The notes under the pieces were generated by a model. The model was not told the DNA's origin. It ran no database searches and saw only the letters and a list, made by a program, of their open reading frames with translations. Below, piece by piece: positions 1 through 8,888 of a DNA stretch of 64,000 nucleotides. This DNA comes from Marivirga atlantica (GTDB taxonomy: Bacteria > Bacteroidota > Bacteroidia > Cytophagales > Cyclobacteriaceae). Where the stretch lies: assembly GCF_016734805.1 (NCBI RefSeq), contig NZ_JAERQG010000001.1, positions 62,001-126,000 of the forward strand, given 5' to 3'. Positions within the stretch are counted from its first letter, which is position 1. Each line of letters begins with the position of its first letter. The translations under genes and the position numbers were made by a program.

Positions 1-1
1 A

Positions 2-166
2 TTAATGGCTTTTATGTGTCTTACAGTTCTTACCTCAGGAACCTTCACCGAGTTTGAAGTAAATCAGTCGAAATCAATGCTCTTCATTCTAATATTTTTC
101 TCGGCCTTGAGCATTCAAAGATTGATTAAGGCAATCATCAGTTATTACAAAGCCAAAACTTCATAA
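2..166 (+). CDS. C-terminal end of a small membrane protein (5' truncated)
   Basis: An open frame enters from the left edge and ends at TAA 164-166, giving about 54 visible residues. They hold one clear hydrophobic stretch (around SMLFILIFFSALSI) followed by a basic tail rich in Lys and Tyr, which looks like the last membrane segment of a small integral membrane protein with a cytoplasmic C terminus. The stop is only three bases before the ATG of the next gene, so the two are probably co-transcribed and translationally coupled. I do not recognise the family, and the true start lies outside the window. Confidence 0.5.
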   Translation, partial: LMAFMCLTVLTSGTFTEFEVNQSKSMLFILIFFSALSIQRLIKAIISYYKAKTS

Positions 167-169
167 TTT

Positions 170-367
170 ATGAAAAGGGAAATCATTAAAGCTGCCATTA
201 GTGAGACAGTATTAATAATGGGATTCATGACGTTGTATTTTTCAGACTATTATGAACAGTTCTCAAAATCTACCAAAACCACACTTATCATAGTGTTTAT
301 TCCCGCGATTATGTTTGTCTATGGTAGATTTATGGTGGTGGTACTAAAAAACAGAATGAAAAAATAA
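170..367 (+). CDS. Small two-TM membrane protein, function unknown
   Basis: A 65-residue protein with a basic N terminus, two hydrophobic segments (about residues 8-24 and 37-58) and a Lys/Arg-rich C terminus. It begins three bases after the stop of the truncated upstream membrane protein. The pairing of two tiny membrane proteins suggests a small hetero-oligomeric membrane unit, or one gene duplicated and diverged. No catalytic motif is visible and I do not recognise the family. The gene is supported by its position in an operon and by sensible membrane topology rather than by known homology. Confidence 0.55.
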   Translation: MKREIIKAAISETVLIMGFMTLYFSDYYEQFSKSTKTTLIIVFIPAIMFVYGRFMVVVLKNRMKK

Positions 368-391
368 AGGACTTCCAGTTAACAGTCCTTT
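366..391. terminator. Convergent hairpin, possible bidirectional terminator
   Basis: A perfect 8-bp stem (AAAGGACT with AGTCCTTT) and 10-nt loop sits between the plus-strand gene ending at 367 and the minus-strand gene ending at 419. Short U-tracts exist on both strands, so it could end transcription from either side. Confidence 0.5.
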
Positions 392-418
392 ATAATTAGT
401 TATTTACTTGATCTCTTC

Positions 419-964
419 TCAGAAATCTAATTCTTTATTCTTCTTTTTGGTAATAAGGCCAACTATAGCGGCAATAATAGCATACCAGATGATTCCCCAT
501 AAATACCCCATAGCAATACCTGAAAGTGTATAGGAGTTTCTGGCTTGTTCAGCAGCTCTATCCATAGCCGCTGTATCTCCAGATGCGCCAATGGCCTCCA
601 TCATTCCCATAGTCATTTCAATAGTTGCATCCACTAATACCTGAGATGCCTCTGGATCAATCACATTAAATAATAAGTATCTGAAGATTGCCCCTATAAA
701 GCCTCCTACTAAAAGCACTACAAATGCATGCATAAATGCTTTTCCATAGGACATAAAACCTCCTAATTGCTTTCTATAATCAAATCCTGAGTATACGATG
801 ATAGCTGCACCAACTGCTAAAGATAAGAACCCGACCCATGGCTTTACAAATAAGGTAACATCTATAACATAGATCAATAAGCTGATAATCACAGATGCCA
901 CTCCCATTATTACACCCCATTTAATAGGATGCGCTGAGTTATTTTGTACTTCTTGATTTTCCAT
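419..964 (-). CDS. DUF4199 family integral membrane protein
   Basis: 181 residues with four hydrophobic segments at about 15-37, 43-62, 74-98 and 152-173. A long soluble loop between the last two carries the acidic and Met-rich stretch (ASQVLVDATIEMTMGMMEA). This topology and the motif FMSYGKAF before the third segment match the DUF4199 family, found widely in Bacteroidetes and of unknown function. A positively charged C terminus (KKKNK) places the tail in the cytoplasm. It stands alone between two unrelated short genes. The assignment to DUF4199 is from memory of the family pattern; nothing in the sequence points to a substrate. Confidence 0.8.
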   Translation of the reverse strand: MENQEVQNNSAHPIKWGVIMGVASVIISLLIYVIDVTLFVKPWVGFLSLAVGAAIIVYSGFDYRKQLGGFMSYGKAFMHAFVVLLVGGFIGAIFRYLLFNVIDPEASQVLVDATIEMTMGMMEAIGASGDTAAMDRAAEQARNSYTLSGIAMGYLWGIIWYAIIAAIVGLITKKKNKELDF

Positions 965-991
965 AGTAATAATAGTTTAGTTTATAGTTGT

Positions 992-1486
992 TTATTGGTT
1001 AGTCTCAGAGAAGGCAGAAATATTACAGTCTTGTCGCTTTCTTGTGTCAATTATATAAATAATTTTCCAAATTCCAGCTTCCTTTAGCAGTTGAAATGAA
1101 TTAACACCGCAGTGGCTAAACTCTTTATCAATGAAAAAACCATAATCCATCCAAACTATGGCCAATCCTTCTGTAAGATTCATTTTGTAATTAGCGGTTC
1201 TTTCGTCCCAGGTTTGCTCTTTAGGTTTACCTACAGCATCAAGCCATGCCTGAGGATTACTCTCTGTAAATACTTTTGTGCCTCCACCTGGCTGTATACC
1301 TACCGAGTGCATGACAATATCTTTATGCAAATGCTGAGAAATCATACTACTATCCCCCTGTCGCATGCCATCGAACACATCAGTAATGATTTGCATCACA
1401 GCTGTAGAATCAGCCTTTGGAAGTGATTGAGCATGCACCAAGAGCGTGCTCATAAAAAGAAAGAAGAAAAGAATGTACTTTGTCAT
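992..1486 (-). CDS. Secreted NTF2-like (SnoaL-type) protein
   Basis: About 164 residues from the chosen ATG at 1484-1486, which opens a good Sec signal peptide (MTKYILFFFLFMSTLLVHAQ). An upstream in-frame ATG would add 13 residues ahead of the signal and is less likely. The mature part has the nuclear-transport-factor-2-like pattern of an alpha helix with a DxVFDGMRQGD motif, then strands ending in a typical GIWKIIYIIDTR. Such domains bind small hydrophobic ligands or act as simple lyases and isomerases. Export to the periplasm is unusual but common for this family in Bacteroidetes. Substrate unknown. Confidence 0.75.
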   Translation of the reverse strand: MTKYILFFFLFMSTLLVHAQSLPKADSTAVMQIITDVFDGMRQGDSSMISQHLHKDIVMHSVGIQPGGGTKVFTESNPQAWLDAVGKPKEQTWDERTANYKMNLTEGLAIVWMDYGFFIDKEFSHCGVNSFQLLKEAGIWKIIYIIDTRKRQDCNISAFSETNQ

Positions 1487-1561
1487 ACCTATTAAGTTTT
1501 GACATAAGTTCCCCTTTCTTCTCAAGATACAAAACCGTTTTTACATCAACGGTCTACTATT

Positions 1562-2260
1562 TTATTCTGTGATGTGCTCGAAATGAGACCAAACAAAAGC
1601 TTTAGGAATAGGGCTCACTACATTAAAGGGTTCTTTCTTTACAGGATGCTCAAAGGATATTGCTCTCGCATGTAAGGCAATTGAGCCGTCTTTTGTAGGC
1701 TTTGGGAAGCCATATTTTACATCTCCGATAATAGGGCAGCCTATTTTTGCCAGTTGTACTCGAATTTGGTGTGGTCTGCCTGTAATAGGCTTTATTTCAA
1801 TCAAATTTCTGTCACCTTGAGCACTAATGAGTCGATATTCAAGTGTTGACTCAAGTCCACCTTTATTATTACTCACATGGGCATGGGTAAAGTTTTTGTT
1901 ATTGTCCTTTTTTAGCCAATGTGTTATGGTATCTTCTGGTTTAGGCGGACGCTTCTCTGTTATAGCCCAGTATGTTTTGTCTACCTTTCTCTCCTGAAAC
2001 ATGCGCGAGACACGTTCCAACGCCTTTGAAGTACGCGCCAAAACTACAGTTCCGGATACCGGTCTGTCTATCCTATGTGGCGTACCACAAAATACTGCCC
2101 CGGGCTTTTTATACTTCTCTGCAATATATTTTTTTGCGTGTTCAGATAGAGGTGTATCTCCTGTCTGATCACCCTGTACCAACATCCCTGAAGGCTTATT
2201 AACCACAAGAAGGTGGTTGTCTTCATACATCACTAATTGCAAAAAGTCTTGAAAGTCCAT
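1562..2260 (-). CDS. RluA-family RNA pseudouridine synthase
   Basis: 232 residues with the RluA-type catalytic core: the HRIDRPVSG motif near residue 62, in which Asp65 is the expected nucleophile, and the GRPHQIRVQLA motif near residue 160. The family isomerises specific uridines in rRNA or tRNA to pseudouridine. No N-terminal S4 domain is present, so it resembles the short RluA/TruC-like enzymes rather than RluC or RluD. It lies 12 bases downstream of prfC on the same strand and probably shares its transcript, giving a small translation-related unit. The exact RNA position modified cannot be read from the sequence. Confidence 0.88.
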   Translation of the reverse strand: MDFQDFLQLVMYEDNHLLVVNKPSGMLVQGDQTGDTPLSEHAKKYIAEKYKKPGAVFCGTPHRIDRPVSGTVVLARTSKALERVSRMFQERKVDKTYWAITEKRPPKPEDTITHWLKKDNNKNFTHAHVSNNKGGLESTLEYRLISAQGDRNLIEIKPITGRPHQIRVQLAKIGCPIIGDVKYGFPKPTKDGSIALHARAISFEHPVKKEPFNVVSPIPKAFVWSHFEHITE

Positions 2261-2272
2261 AAGTGAAATATT

Positions 2273-3856
2273 TTAATATTCAGATGTAAAATGAAACTCA
2301 ATGTCCGGGAAGTTATCCTGAACCATTTGTAACCAAGCTTTAGTTTCAGCCATAAATACCAACTTACCGTCTTTATCTTTCGCGATATGTCTGTATTTAG
2401 ATTTTACAAATTCATCAAGCTTCTTTTTATCCTTGCTACTAATCCAACACGCTTTGTAAAGATTCATTGGAGAAAAAGTACAGGATGCCCCATATTCATT
2501 CTTGAGCCTATGCTGTATTACTTCAAACTGCAGATTACCAACAACCCCAACTACTTTACGAGCACCCATTTCAAAAGTAAACAACTGGGCCACACCCTCG
2601 TCCATTAACTGATTTAAGCCTTTATCAAGCTGCTTTGTCTTCATAGCATCCTTATTAATCACTTCTCTGAATATTTCAGGAGAGAAGCTAGGAATGCCTT
2701 TAAAAAGACCGATATTATTTTGAGATAGTGTATCACCAATTTTCAGGTTGCCCGTATCATATAAACCTACTATATCACCAGGAAAGGCTTCATCAATGGT
2801 TTCTTTATCTTGAGCCATAAAAGCCGTAGCATTCGAAAAGCGGAATTTCTTTTCATGACGGACATTCAGATAGCTGTTACCTCTCTCAAACTTACCAGAG
2901 CATATTCTCACAAAGGCAATTCTATTCCTGTGTTTAGGATCCATATTGGCATGAATCTTAAAAACGAAACCAGAGAAATCTTTATCAGTAGGCTCTACGG
3001 CCTGCTCTTCGGTTTCTCTACCTTTTGGCTCCGGGGCTATATTAATGAAAGTATCTAGCATCTCCTTTACCCCAAAGCTGTTAACGGCAGACCCAAAAAA
3101 TACTGGTGCTACCTGACCATTTAAGTATTCAGTTTTATCAAACTCAGGATAAACTCCTTCAATAAGCTCAACATCTTCACGTAATTGGTTGGCTAAGGTA
3201 TCGCCTGTATATTCTTCTAAAATACTATCTGATAGGTCTTTTACTTCTACTCCTTCGGCAGAAAGTTGCTGCTTACTTGGCTTAAATAGTAGCAGATTTT
3301 TACTAAAGAGGTTATAAACGCCTTTAAAGGTTTTACCCATACCTATAGGCCAAGTCAAGGGCCTAACATTAATAGCTAGCTTATCTTCAATTTCATCTAA
3401 AAGATCATAAGGATCTCTACCCTCTCTATCGAGCTTATTAATGAAGCAGATTACAGGAGTATTCCTCATACGGCAAACCTCCATGAGCTTTTCGGTCTGC
3501 TGCTCTACCCCTTTCACACAATCAATTACCATTACTACGCTATCCACAGCCGTTAGTGTTCTGTAGGTATCTTCAGCAAAATCCTGGTGACCGGGTGTAT
3601 CGAGTAAGTTGATCTTCATTCCCTGGTACTCAAATCCCATAACAGATGTAGCCACAGAAATACCTCTCTGCTTCTCTATTTCCATCCAATCGGATTTGGT
3701 AGCGGTATCTATCTTGTTAGATTTTACAGCACCTGCAGTACTAATAGCTCCACCAAAAAGCAAAAGCTTTTCTGTAAGGGTTGTTTTACCTGCATCGGGG
3801 TGGGCAATAATGCCAAATGTGCGTCTTTTCTTAATTTCCTGTTCTATTGTACTCAT
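2273..3856 (-). CDS. prfC: Peptide chain release factor 3
   Basis: 527 residues, close to the usual 529. The G domain carries the P-loop AHPDAGKTTLTEKL near residue 18, the G3 motif DTPGHQDF near 86 and the G4 motif NKLDREGR near 142. These are followed by the RF3-specific second and third domains, with QFEVIQHRL near residue 440. RF3 is a GTPase that recycles RF1 and RF2 from the ribosome after stop-codon hydrolysis. It leads a two-gene unit with the pseudouridine synthase downstream, and a -7 promoter box lies 21 bases upstream of the ATG. Confidence 0.95.
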   Translation of the reverse strand: MSTIEQEIKKRRTFGIIAHPDAGKTTLTEKLLLFGGAISTAGAVKSNKIDTATKSDWMEIEKQRGISVATSVMGFEYQGMKINLLDTPGHQDFAEDTYRTLTAVDSVVMVIDCVKGVEQQTEKLMEVCRMRNTPVICFINKLDREGRDPYDLLDEIEDKLAINVRPLTWPIGMGKTFKGVYNLFSKNLLLFKPSKQQLSAEGVEVKDLSDSILEEYTGDTLANQLREDVELIEGVYPEFDKTEYLNGQVAPVFFGSAVNSFGVKEMLDTFINIAPEPKGRETEEQAVEPTDKDFSGFVFKIHANMDPKHRNRIAFVRICSGKFERGNSYLNVRHEKKFRFSNATAFMAQDKETIDEAFPGDIVGLYDTGNLKIGDTLSQNNIGLFKGIPSFSPEIFREVINKDAMKTKQLDKGLNQLMDEGVAQLFTFEMGARKVVGVVGNLQFEVIQHRLKNEYGASCTFSPMNLYKACWISSKDKKKLDEFVKSKYRHIAKDKDGKLVFMAETKAWLQMVQDNFPDIEFHFTSEY

Positions 3857-3877
3857 GTCTCATTCTCGATAGAACCG

Positions 3878-3885
3878 CAAAAGTA
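3878..3885 (-). promoter_or_regulatory. Bacteroidetes -7 box for prfC
   Basis: Reads TACTTTTG on the minus strand, matching the phylum -7 consensus TAnnTTTG, 21 bases before the prfC ATG. No convincing -33 TTTG element sits at the usual spacing. Confidence 0.45.
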
Positions 3886-3923
3886 CAAAGAATTAAAGGA
3901 ATGGAATATGCTAAGTGAATAAA

Positions 3924-4703
3924 TCATACAGTCATTTTAGACTGCTCAATCTTTTGGCTGATTTCATTCCATAAATGTTGTCGGACTTCCAAGGCCTTAA
4001 TAGCGGCTATCTCTGCTTCTTGCCACTTCTTGGCATCATCCTCACACAATTCCTCTATCATTCGGAGTGACAAAGGCCCATGTTCATCACCATCTAGTTC
4101 AATATGTCTTTCTAAATAATAAATTAAAGCTTCCAGCTCATCATTTTCTTGATTAAGCCCTTTAATAATGCTTGTGAATAAGTCGGGTATTAAATCTTCC
4201 CGGCCAAAGGTAAAAGCTGCGGCAATTTCATGGGTCTTACCATTCTCAATTAGCTCGAAACTAAATCTTAAGAATTTCTTTATACCATCTGGCAGATCAG
4301 ATGTGGCATCAAGGTAATTCAAAAGCTCAGGAATAGAATTACAATGATCTAAAAGCAAAGTGATTGAGTTCGTTGAGGCATTTAAATCATTCATGGCTTC
4401 CAGGTATAATTCATAATGACTCTTGACCTCTCCCTTAGGATTTACGTCTGTTTCTTCCCCTAAAATAATTTCATTAATGAAACGAGCAGTTGAAGGAGAA
4501 GCAACAGGTTTCCAGGGAAGACTAATACAAGTGAGTTTTTTCTGTAAAGCTTTTAGTAATGACATAAAATCCCATACAGCAAACGCATGTATTTCCATAA
4601 ATACACGAACCTCCTCCACAGAAGTAATCTGCGAATAAACGGGGTGCTCTAATAAATCACTTCGATAGGTTTTGATACTTTCCTGAATAGATTGGATACT
4701 CAT
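3924..4703 (-). CDS. DUF3050 family, heme-oxygenase-like fold protein
   Basis: 259 residues, mostly helical. The N-terminal part (LLEHPVYSQITSVEEVRVFMEIHAFAVWDFMSLLK) has the His and aromatic spacing of the DUF3050 family, which belongs to the heme-oxygenase-like helical bundle superfamily. A second cluster, YYLERHIELDGDEHGPLS near residue 195, supplies His, Glu and Asp residues suited to binding a metal pair, as in non-heme di-iron members of the superfamily. The reaction is unknown. It is a single gene with its own -7 box 37 bases upstream. Family call from pattern memory; metal binding is inference. Confidence 0.8.
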   Translation of the reverse strand: MSIQSIQESIKTYRSDLLEHPVYSQITSVEEVRVFMEIHAFAVWDFMSLLKALQKKLTCISLPWKPVASPSTARFINEIILGEETDVNPKGEVKSHYELYLEAMNDLNASTNSITLLLDHCNSIPELLNYLDATSDLPDGIKKFLRFSFELIENGKTHEIAAAFTFGREDLIPDLFTSIIKGLNQENDELEALIYYLERHIELDGDEHGPLSLRMIEELCEDDAKKWQEAEIAAIKALEVRQHLWNEISQKIEQSKMTV

Positions 4704-4740
4704 TAATTGTTATTTATAAGTCGTTTTAGATACGAAACTG

Positions 4741-4748
4741 CAAAGATA
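4741..4748 (-). promoter_or_regulatory. Bacteroidetes -7 box for the DUF3050 gene
   Basis: TATCTTTG on the minus strand, a full match to TAnnTTTG, 37 bases upstream of the ATG at 4703. Confidence 0.45.
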
Positions 4749-4759
4749 TTGGATGACCA

Positions 4760-4800
4760 TTTACGAAAAAAGGCAATCTGATTGATTGCCTCTCGTAAAC
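4760..4800 (-). terminator. Intrinsic terminator downstream of the tonB-like gene
   Basis: On the minus strand a hairpin AGGCAATC..GATTGCCT is followed by six T residues. An outer pair of 7-nt arms (TTTACGA and TCGTAAA) can extend it. It lies just after the stop of the TonB gene. Confidence 0.65.
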
Positions 4801-4823
4801 TTTATAAAACAAGTAACTTCAGT

Positions 4824-5513
4824 CTACTGTAGTTGAAAATTGATCGGGATTGTCATTCTCACTCTTACCGCTTGCCCTCTGTTCTTCCCGGGAATCCAGT
4901 TAGGTGCAGATTTCAACACTCTAATAGCCTCCTTATCCAAACCTTCAGAGATCCCTTTTATGACTTGTATATCGGTAAGGCTCCCATCCTTCTCAATTAC
5001 AAACTGAAGGTAAACTCTTCCATCAATACCCATTCTTTGTTCTCTTCGTGGATACTCGATATTCTCAGATATATACTTGTAGAATGCATCTGTTCCTCCT
5101 TCAAATTCTGGTCCTGATTGGATTGAAAACCCATCATAAATTGAGTTATCAATAACAACAGTCTCTACTCCAGGCCCAGCATCATCCATAGCCTCATCTA
5201 ACCAATCAAGATCTACCTCTTGCTTGTTCTTCTCAGCGACCTCCTTCTTTTCATCTGTTATTTCAAAAACTTTATTCTTCTTTGGAGGTAAATCAATTTG
5301 GGGCTTAGGCTTAGGCTTTTGAACAGTAGATACAGGATCATAAACAAAAATTGTTCCCTGTTCAGGTTCCAATGGAATTCTGTCTGATTCACTAATATAA
5401 ACTTTGTGTTCGAAAGCCACGAAGCACAAGGTAAGCGCTATAACGAGTCCTATATTGAAAAATAGAGGTCGTTTAGCATACAATTTCTGGGAAGCATTTT
5501 TAAATTTTTCCAT
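4824..5513 (-). CDS. Energy-transducing TonB-family protein
   Basis: About 229 residues. The start at the ATG opening MEKFKNASQKL is preferred, because it gives the short cytoplasmic segment and single membrane anchor (about residues 20-38) normal for TonB; two upstream ATGs add nine residues. A Pro/Lys-rich periplasmic linker (KPKPKPQIDLPPKK) follows. The C-terminal TonB domain has YPRREQRMGIDGRVYLQFVIEKDGSL and ends in VRMTIPINFQLQ. TonB passes energy from an ExbBD motor to outer-membrane receptors such as the one at 33759. No exbB or exbD is nearby, so it must borrow a motor encoded elsewhere. Confidence 0.87.
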   Translation of the reverse strand: MEKFKNASQKLYAKRPLFFNIGLVIALTLCFVAFEHKVYISESDRIPLEPEQGTIFVYDPVSTVQKPKPKPQIDLPPKKNKVFEITDEKKEVAEKNKQEVDLDWLDEAMDDAGPGVETVVIDNSIYDGFSIQSGPEFEGGTDAFYKYISENIEYPRREQRMGIDGRVYLQFVIEKDGSLTDIQVIKGISEGLDKEAIRVLKSAPNWIPGKNRGQAVRVRMTIPINFQLQ

Positions 5514-5610
5514 CTGAATAATCATTTTTAGGTTAAACATGATTACCCATACACCTACCTCTCTAACGTCACTTTTTAAAATACCTATATACGAAACGTA
5601 AAAAAATATA

Positions 5611-5646
5611 AAAAAAGCCTGTCAGAATTCTTATCTGACAGGCTTT
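5611..5646 (-). terminator. Strong intrinsic terminator after the DUF4834 gene
   Basis: A perfect 13-bp stem (AAAGCCTGTCAGA with its complement) and 7-nt loop, followed on the minus strand by a run of T residues. It lies 27 bases beyond the DUF4834 stop. Confidence 0.8.
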
Positions 5647-5672
5647 CCGCATAGTTAAACTGTTATTTTCAA

Positions 5673-5933
5673 TTATTTAATTTCCTCATAATCAATATAT
5701 TCCCCTCCTTTAAAATTAGAGGCTGATCTTTTTGATTTATTTTCAGGAGCATATTCAATAGAAACACCATCGGCATTGGTTTTTCTCTTGCTCTGTTGAT
5801 TACTTCGTGATTGATGAGTTTGTTGATAGGCTGTTTTTGCCCCTAATCCTCCTGCTAGCATTCTGAATAGAAAACCTCCTAATCTAAAAACTACATAGCC
5901 GATAAGAAATAGTATTAATAAAAATTTAAACAT
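5673..5933 (-). CDS. DUF4834 family small membrane protein
   Basis: 86 residues from the ATG at 5931-5933; a longer reading would start at TTG. It opens directly with a hydrophobic anchor (MFKFLLILFLIGYVVFRLGG) and a short second amphipathic segment. A polar tail rich in Gln, Ser, Arg and Lys follows, ending in an acidic motif (GGEYIDYEEIK). The GGEYIDYEEIK type of ending is typical of DUF4834 proteins of Bacteroidetes, whose role is unknown. It is followed by a strong terminator, so its transcript ends here. Confidence 0.75.
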   Translation of the reverse strand: MFKFLLILFLIGYVVFRLGGFLFRMLAGGLGAKTAYQQTHQSRSNQQSKRKTNADGVSIEYAPENKSKRSASNFKGGEYIDYEEIK

Positions 5934-5993
5934 AACTAAAAGCAATACGTCAAATCAAAAATAATAGTTTGATTTTACTTCCATTTTTTCAAC

Positions 5994-8807
5994 TTATCTA
6001 CTTAGGTATAAGTTTCGTTCAGAGTAAATTTTAAGGAAAAAATCATCCATTAGGTCATCAATAAAATAGATAGCCTCTCCTGTAGACTTCATCTCAGGCC
6101 CCAATTCTTTGTTCACATTAGGGAATTTATTGAAAGAAAATACAGGCTCTTTTATAGCATAGCCCTTCTTAGTTGGCTTAAAGTCGAAATCCTTAACCTT
6201 CTTATCGCCCAACATTACCTTAGTAGCATAATTTACATAAGGTTCATCATATGCTTTACAAATGAACGGAACAGTTCTTGAAGCTCTTGGGTTGGCTTCA
6301 ATGATGTAAACAGTATCGTTTTTTATAGCAAACTGGATATTGATTAGGCCTTTAGTTTCTAAAGCCAGCGCAATCCTCCTTGTATAAGTTTCAATTTGCT
6401 GCATTACAAAGTCTCCCAGGTTATAGGGAGGTAGCACGGCATAAGAATCTCCAGAGTGAATACCAGCCGGTTCAATATGCTGCATGATGCCAATGATATA
6501 GACGTCTTCCCCATCACAAATGGCATCAGCCTCAGCTTCAATAGCACCATCAAGAAAATGATCCAACAACACTTTATTATTAGGGATATCTCTCAACACA
6601 TCTACCACATGCTCTTCTAACTCCTTCACATTGATAACTATCTTCATCCCTTGTCCACCAAGCACATAAGATGGGCGAACCAGCATAGGGAAGCCTATAT
6701 CGTCAGCCACTTCAATTGCAGTATCTGCGTCTTCAACAACTGTGAATTTCGGATAAGGTATGTCATTATCAGCCAACAGCTTAGAAAATGAACCTCTATC
6801 TTCTGCTAAATCAAGCGCCTCAAAAGAAGTTCCGATAATTTTAATACCATATCGGTTTAACTTCTCTGCTAATTTAAGTGCTGTTTGTCCACCTAACTGA
6901 ACTATAACACCTTCAGGCTGCTCGTGCAGAATGATGTCATAAATATGTTCCCAAAAAACAGGTTCAAAATATAGTTTATCAGCTGTGTCAAAATCGGTAG
7001 AAACCGTCTCAGGATTACAGTTGATCATAATGGTTTCGTAACCAGCTTCCTTAGCAGCCAGAACACCATGAACACATGAGTAATCAAACTCTATCCCTTG
7101 CCCAATTCTGTTAGGTCCTGAACCCAAGATGATAATCTTCTTCTTATCAGATTTTTCAGATTCATTCTCTTTCTGGAAGGTAGAATAATAGTATGGCGTT
7201 TGGGCTTCAAACTCTGCTGCACAGGTATCAACCAATTTATAAACTCGCTTGATACCCATTTCATGACGCTTCTTGTAAATTTCACTTTCAAGACATTTTA
7301 CAAGATGCGCTATCTGTCTATCAGCATAACCTTTGCTCTTAGCCTTCATCATTAACTCTTCCGGCAAATTGTCAACAGTATATTTGCTGATTTCCTTTTC
7401 CAGAATTAATAGTTCTTCAATCTGCTCAAGGAACCATTTATCTATTTTGGTTAGTTTTTGAATGGTTTTGAAAGGGATACCTAATTTAAAAGCATCGTAA
7501 ATATGGAACAGTCTATTCCAGCTAGGAAACTCCAGGCTATGTAGTATCTGATCTTGCTTAGTTACTTCCTTACCATCTGCTCCTAGTCCATTTCTTTTTA
7601 TTTCTAAAGACTGACAAGCTTTTTGAAGCGCTTCCTGGAAATTTCTTCCTATGCCCATCGCTTCTCCAACTGACTTCATCGAGAAGCCTAGCCTTCTATC
7701 AGAACCTTGAAATTTATCAAAATTCCATCTTGGTATTTTAACGATGACATAGTCAAGCGATGGCTCGAAATACGCTGAAGTAGTTTTAGTAATCTGATTT
7801 TTAAGTTCATCCAGATTATAACCAATGGCCAGTTTAGCAGCTATTTTAGCGATAGGGTAACCCGTAGCTTTAGAGGCCAGGGCAGAAGAACGACTAACCC
7901 GTGGGTTAATTTCAATACCAATAATTTCATCAGTTTTAGGATTAACAGCAAACTGCACATTACATCCTCCGGCAAAATTACCGATTCCTTTGATCATTTT
8001 AATAGCCAGATTCCTCATTTCCTGATAAACTGTATCAGGTAAGGTTTGCGCTGGAGCAACTGTTATGGAATCACCTGTATGGATACCCATAGGATCGAAG
8101 TTCTCCACAGAACAGATCACAATAACATTGCCTATGTTATCTCTTAATATTTCAAGCTCATACTCCTTCCATCCTAAAATACTCTTTTCAATAAGTACCT
8201 CATGGATTGGAGATGAGTGAAGTCCATCAGTAAGGGCCTTATCAAATTCGGCAGGGTCAGTAACAATAGCACCTCCCAGGCCACCTAAAGTAAATGATGA
8301 CCTCAATACAAGCGGAAAACCTACACGTTGTGCAATTTCTTTACCCTGTAAAAAGGAAGTAGCCGTTTCACCTTCACAAACTCCGACACCCAATTCTTTC
8401 ATTCTTAATCTAAAAAGCTCTCTGTTTTCAGTAGTGTCGATTGCATCCATATCAACACCGATCATGCGGCAGTTGTACTTCTTCCAAATACCTGCGTTCT
8501 CGCAATCCATTGCCAAATTCAATGCTGTTTGACCTCCCATAGTAGGAAGTACAGCATCTATTTTGTGCTTTTCTAAGATTTCAATGATTGACTTTTTAGT
8601 AAGTGGCTTCAGATAAATGTTATCAGCTGTTACTTTATCAGTCATAATAGTGGCAGGGTTAGAATTGATAAGTGTTACTTCAATTCCTTCTTCCCTCAGC
8701 GATTTTGCTGCTTGAGAACCTGAATAATCAAACTCACAGGCCTGACCTATAATGATTGGACCTGAACCGATAATTAATACTGACTTGATGCTGTTGTCTC
8801 TAGGCAT
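5994..8807 (-). CDS. carB: Carbamoyl-phosphate synthase large subunit, lacking the MGS regulatory domain
   Basis: 937 residues. Two ATP-grasp synthetase halves are present: the carboxyphosphate half (about 1-400, with GSGPIIIGQACEFDYSG) and the carbamoyl-phosphate half (about 550-930, with GSGPNRIGQGIEFDYS), joined by the oligomerisation region. The protein stops right after the second half, at the point where the E. coli enzyme (1073 residues) continues into the MGS-like allosteric domain that binds UMP and ornithine. The reading frame is clean, so this is not a frameshift. The enzyme makes carbamoyl phosphate for pyrimidines and arginine with the CarA glutaminase, which is not in this window. 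Confidence 0.96.
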   Translation of the reverse strand: MPRDNSIKSVLIIGSGPIIIGQACEFDYSGSQAAKSLREEGIEVTLINSNPATIMTDKVTADNIYLKPLTKKSIIEILEKHKIDAVLPTMGGQTALNLAMDCENAGIWKKYNCRMIGVDMDAIDTTENRELFRLRMKELGVGVCEGETATSFLQGKEIAQRVGFPLVLRSSFTLGGLGGAIVTDPAEFDKALTDGLHSSPIHEVLIEKSILGWKEYELEILRDNIGNVIVICSVENFDPMGIHTGDSITVAPAQTLPDTVYQEMRNLAIKMIKGIGNFAGGCNVQFAVNPKTDEIIGIEINPRVSRSSALASKATGYPIAKIAAKLAIGYNLDELKNQITKTTSAYFEPSLDYVIVKIPRWNFDKFQGSDRRLGFSMKSVGEAMGIGRNFQEALQKACQSLEIKRNGLGADGKEVTKQDQILHSLEFPSWNRLFHIYDAFKLGIPFKTIQKLTKIDKWFLEQIEELLILEKEISKYTVDNLPEELMMKAKSKGYADRQIAHLVKCLESEIYKKRHEMGIKRVYKLVDTCAAEFEAQTPYYYSTFQKENESEKSDKKKIIILGSGPNRIGQGIEFDYSCVHGVLAAKEAGYETIMINCNPETVSTDFDTADKLYFEPVFWEHIYDIILHEQPEGVIVQLGGQTALKLAEKLNRYGIKIIGTSFEALDLAEDRGSFSKLLADNDIPYPKFTVVEDADTAIEVADDIGFPMLVRPSYVLGGQGMKIVINVKELEEHVVDVLRDIPNNKVLLDHFLDGAIEAEADAICDGEDVYIIGIMQHIEPAGIHSGDSYAVLPPYNLGDFVMQQIETYTRRIALALETKGLINIQFAIKNDTVYIIEANPRASRTVPFICKAYDEPYVNYATKVMLGDKKVKDFDFKPTKKGYAIKEPVFSFNKFPNVNKELGPEMKSTGEAIYFIDDLMDDFFLKIYSERNLYLSR

Positions 8808-8849
8808 TTCGCTCTTTTTATTTTAGGTGACGGGCTTAAATAAATTGGG

Positions 8850-8857
8850 CAAAATTA
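8850..8857 (-). promoter_or_regulatory. Bacteroidetes -7 box for carB
   Basis: TAATTTTG on the minus strand, matching TAnnTTTG, 42 bases upstream of the carB ATG. Confidence 0.4.
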
Positions 8858-8888
8858 AGACGATATGTGGAGAATCAAAAGTAAGTTG

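Noticed and set aside
5994-8807. CarB as a truncated or frameshifted pseudogene
   Set aside because: The frame is intact, ends at a natural domain boundary, and short CarB proteins are normal for the phylum as far as I recall.
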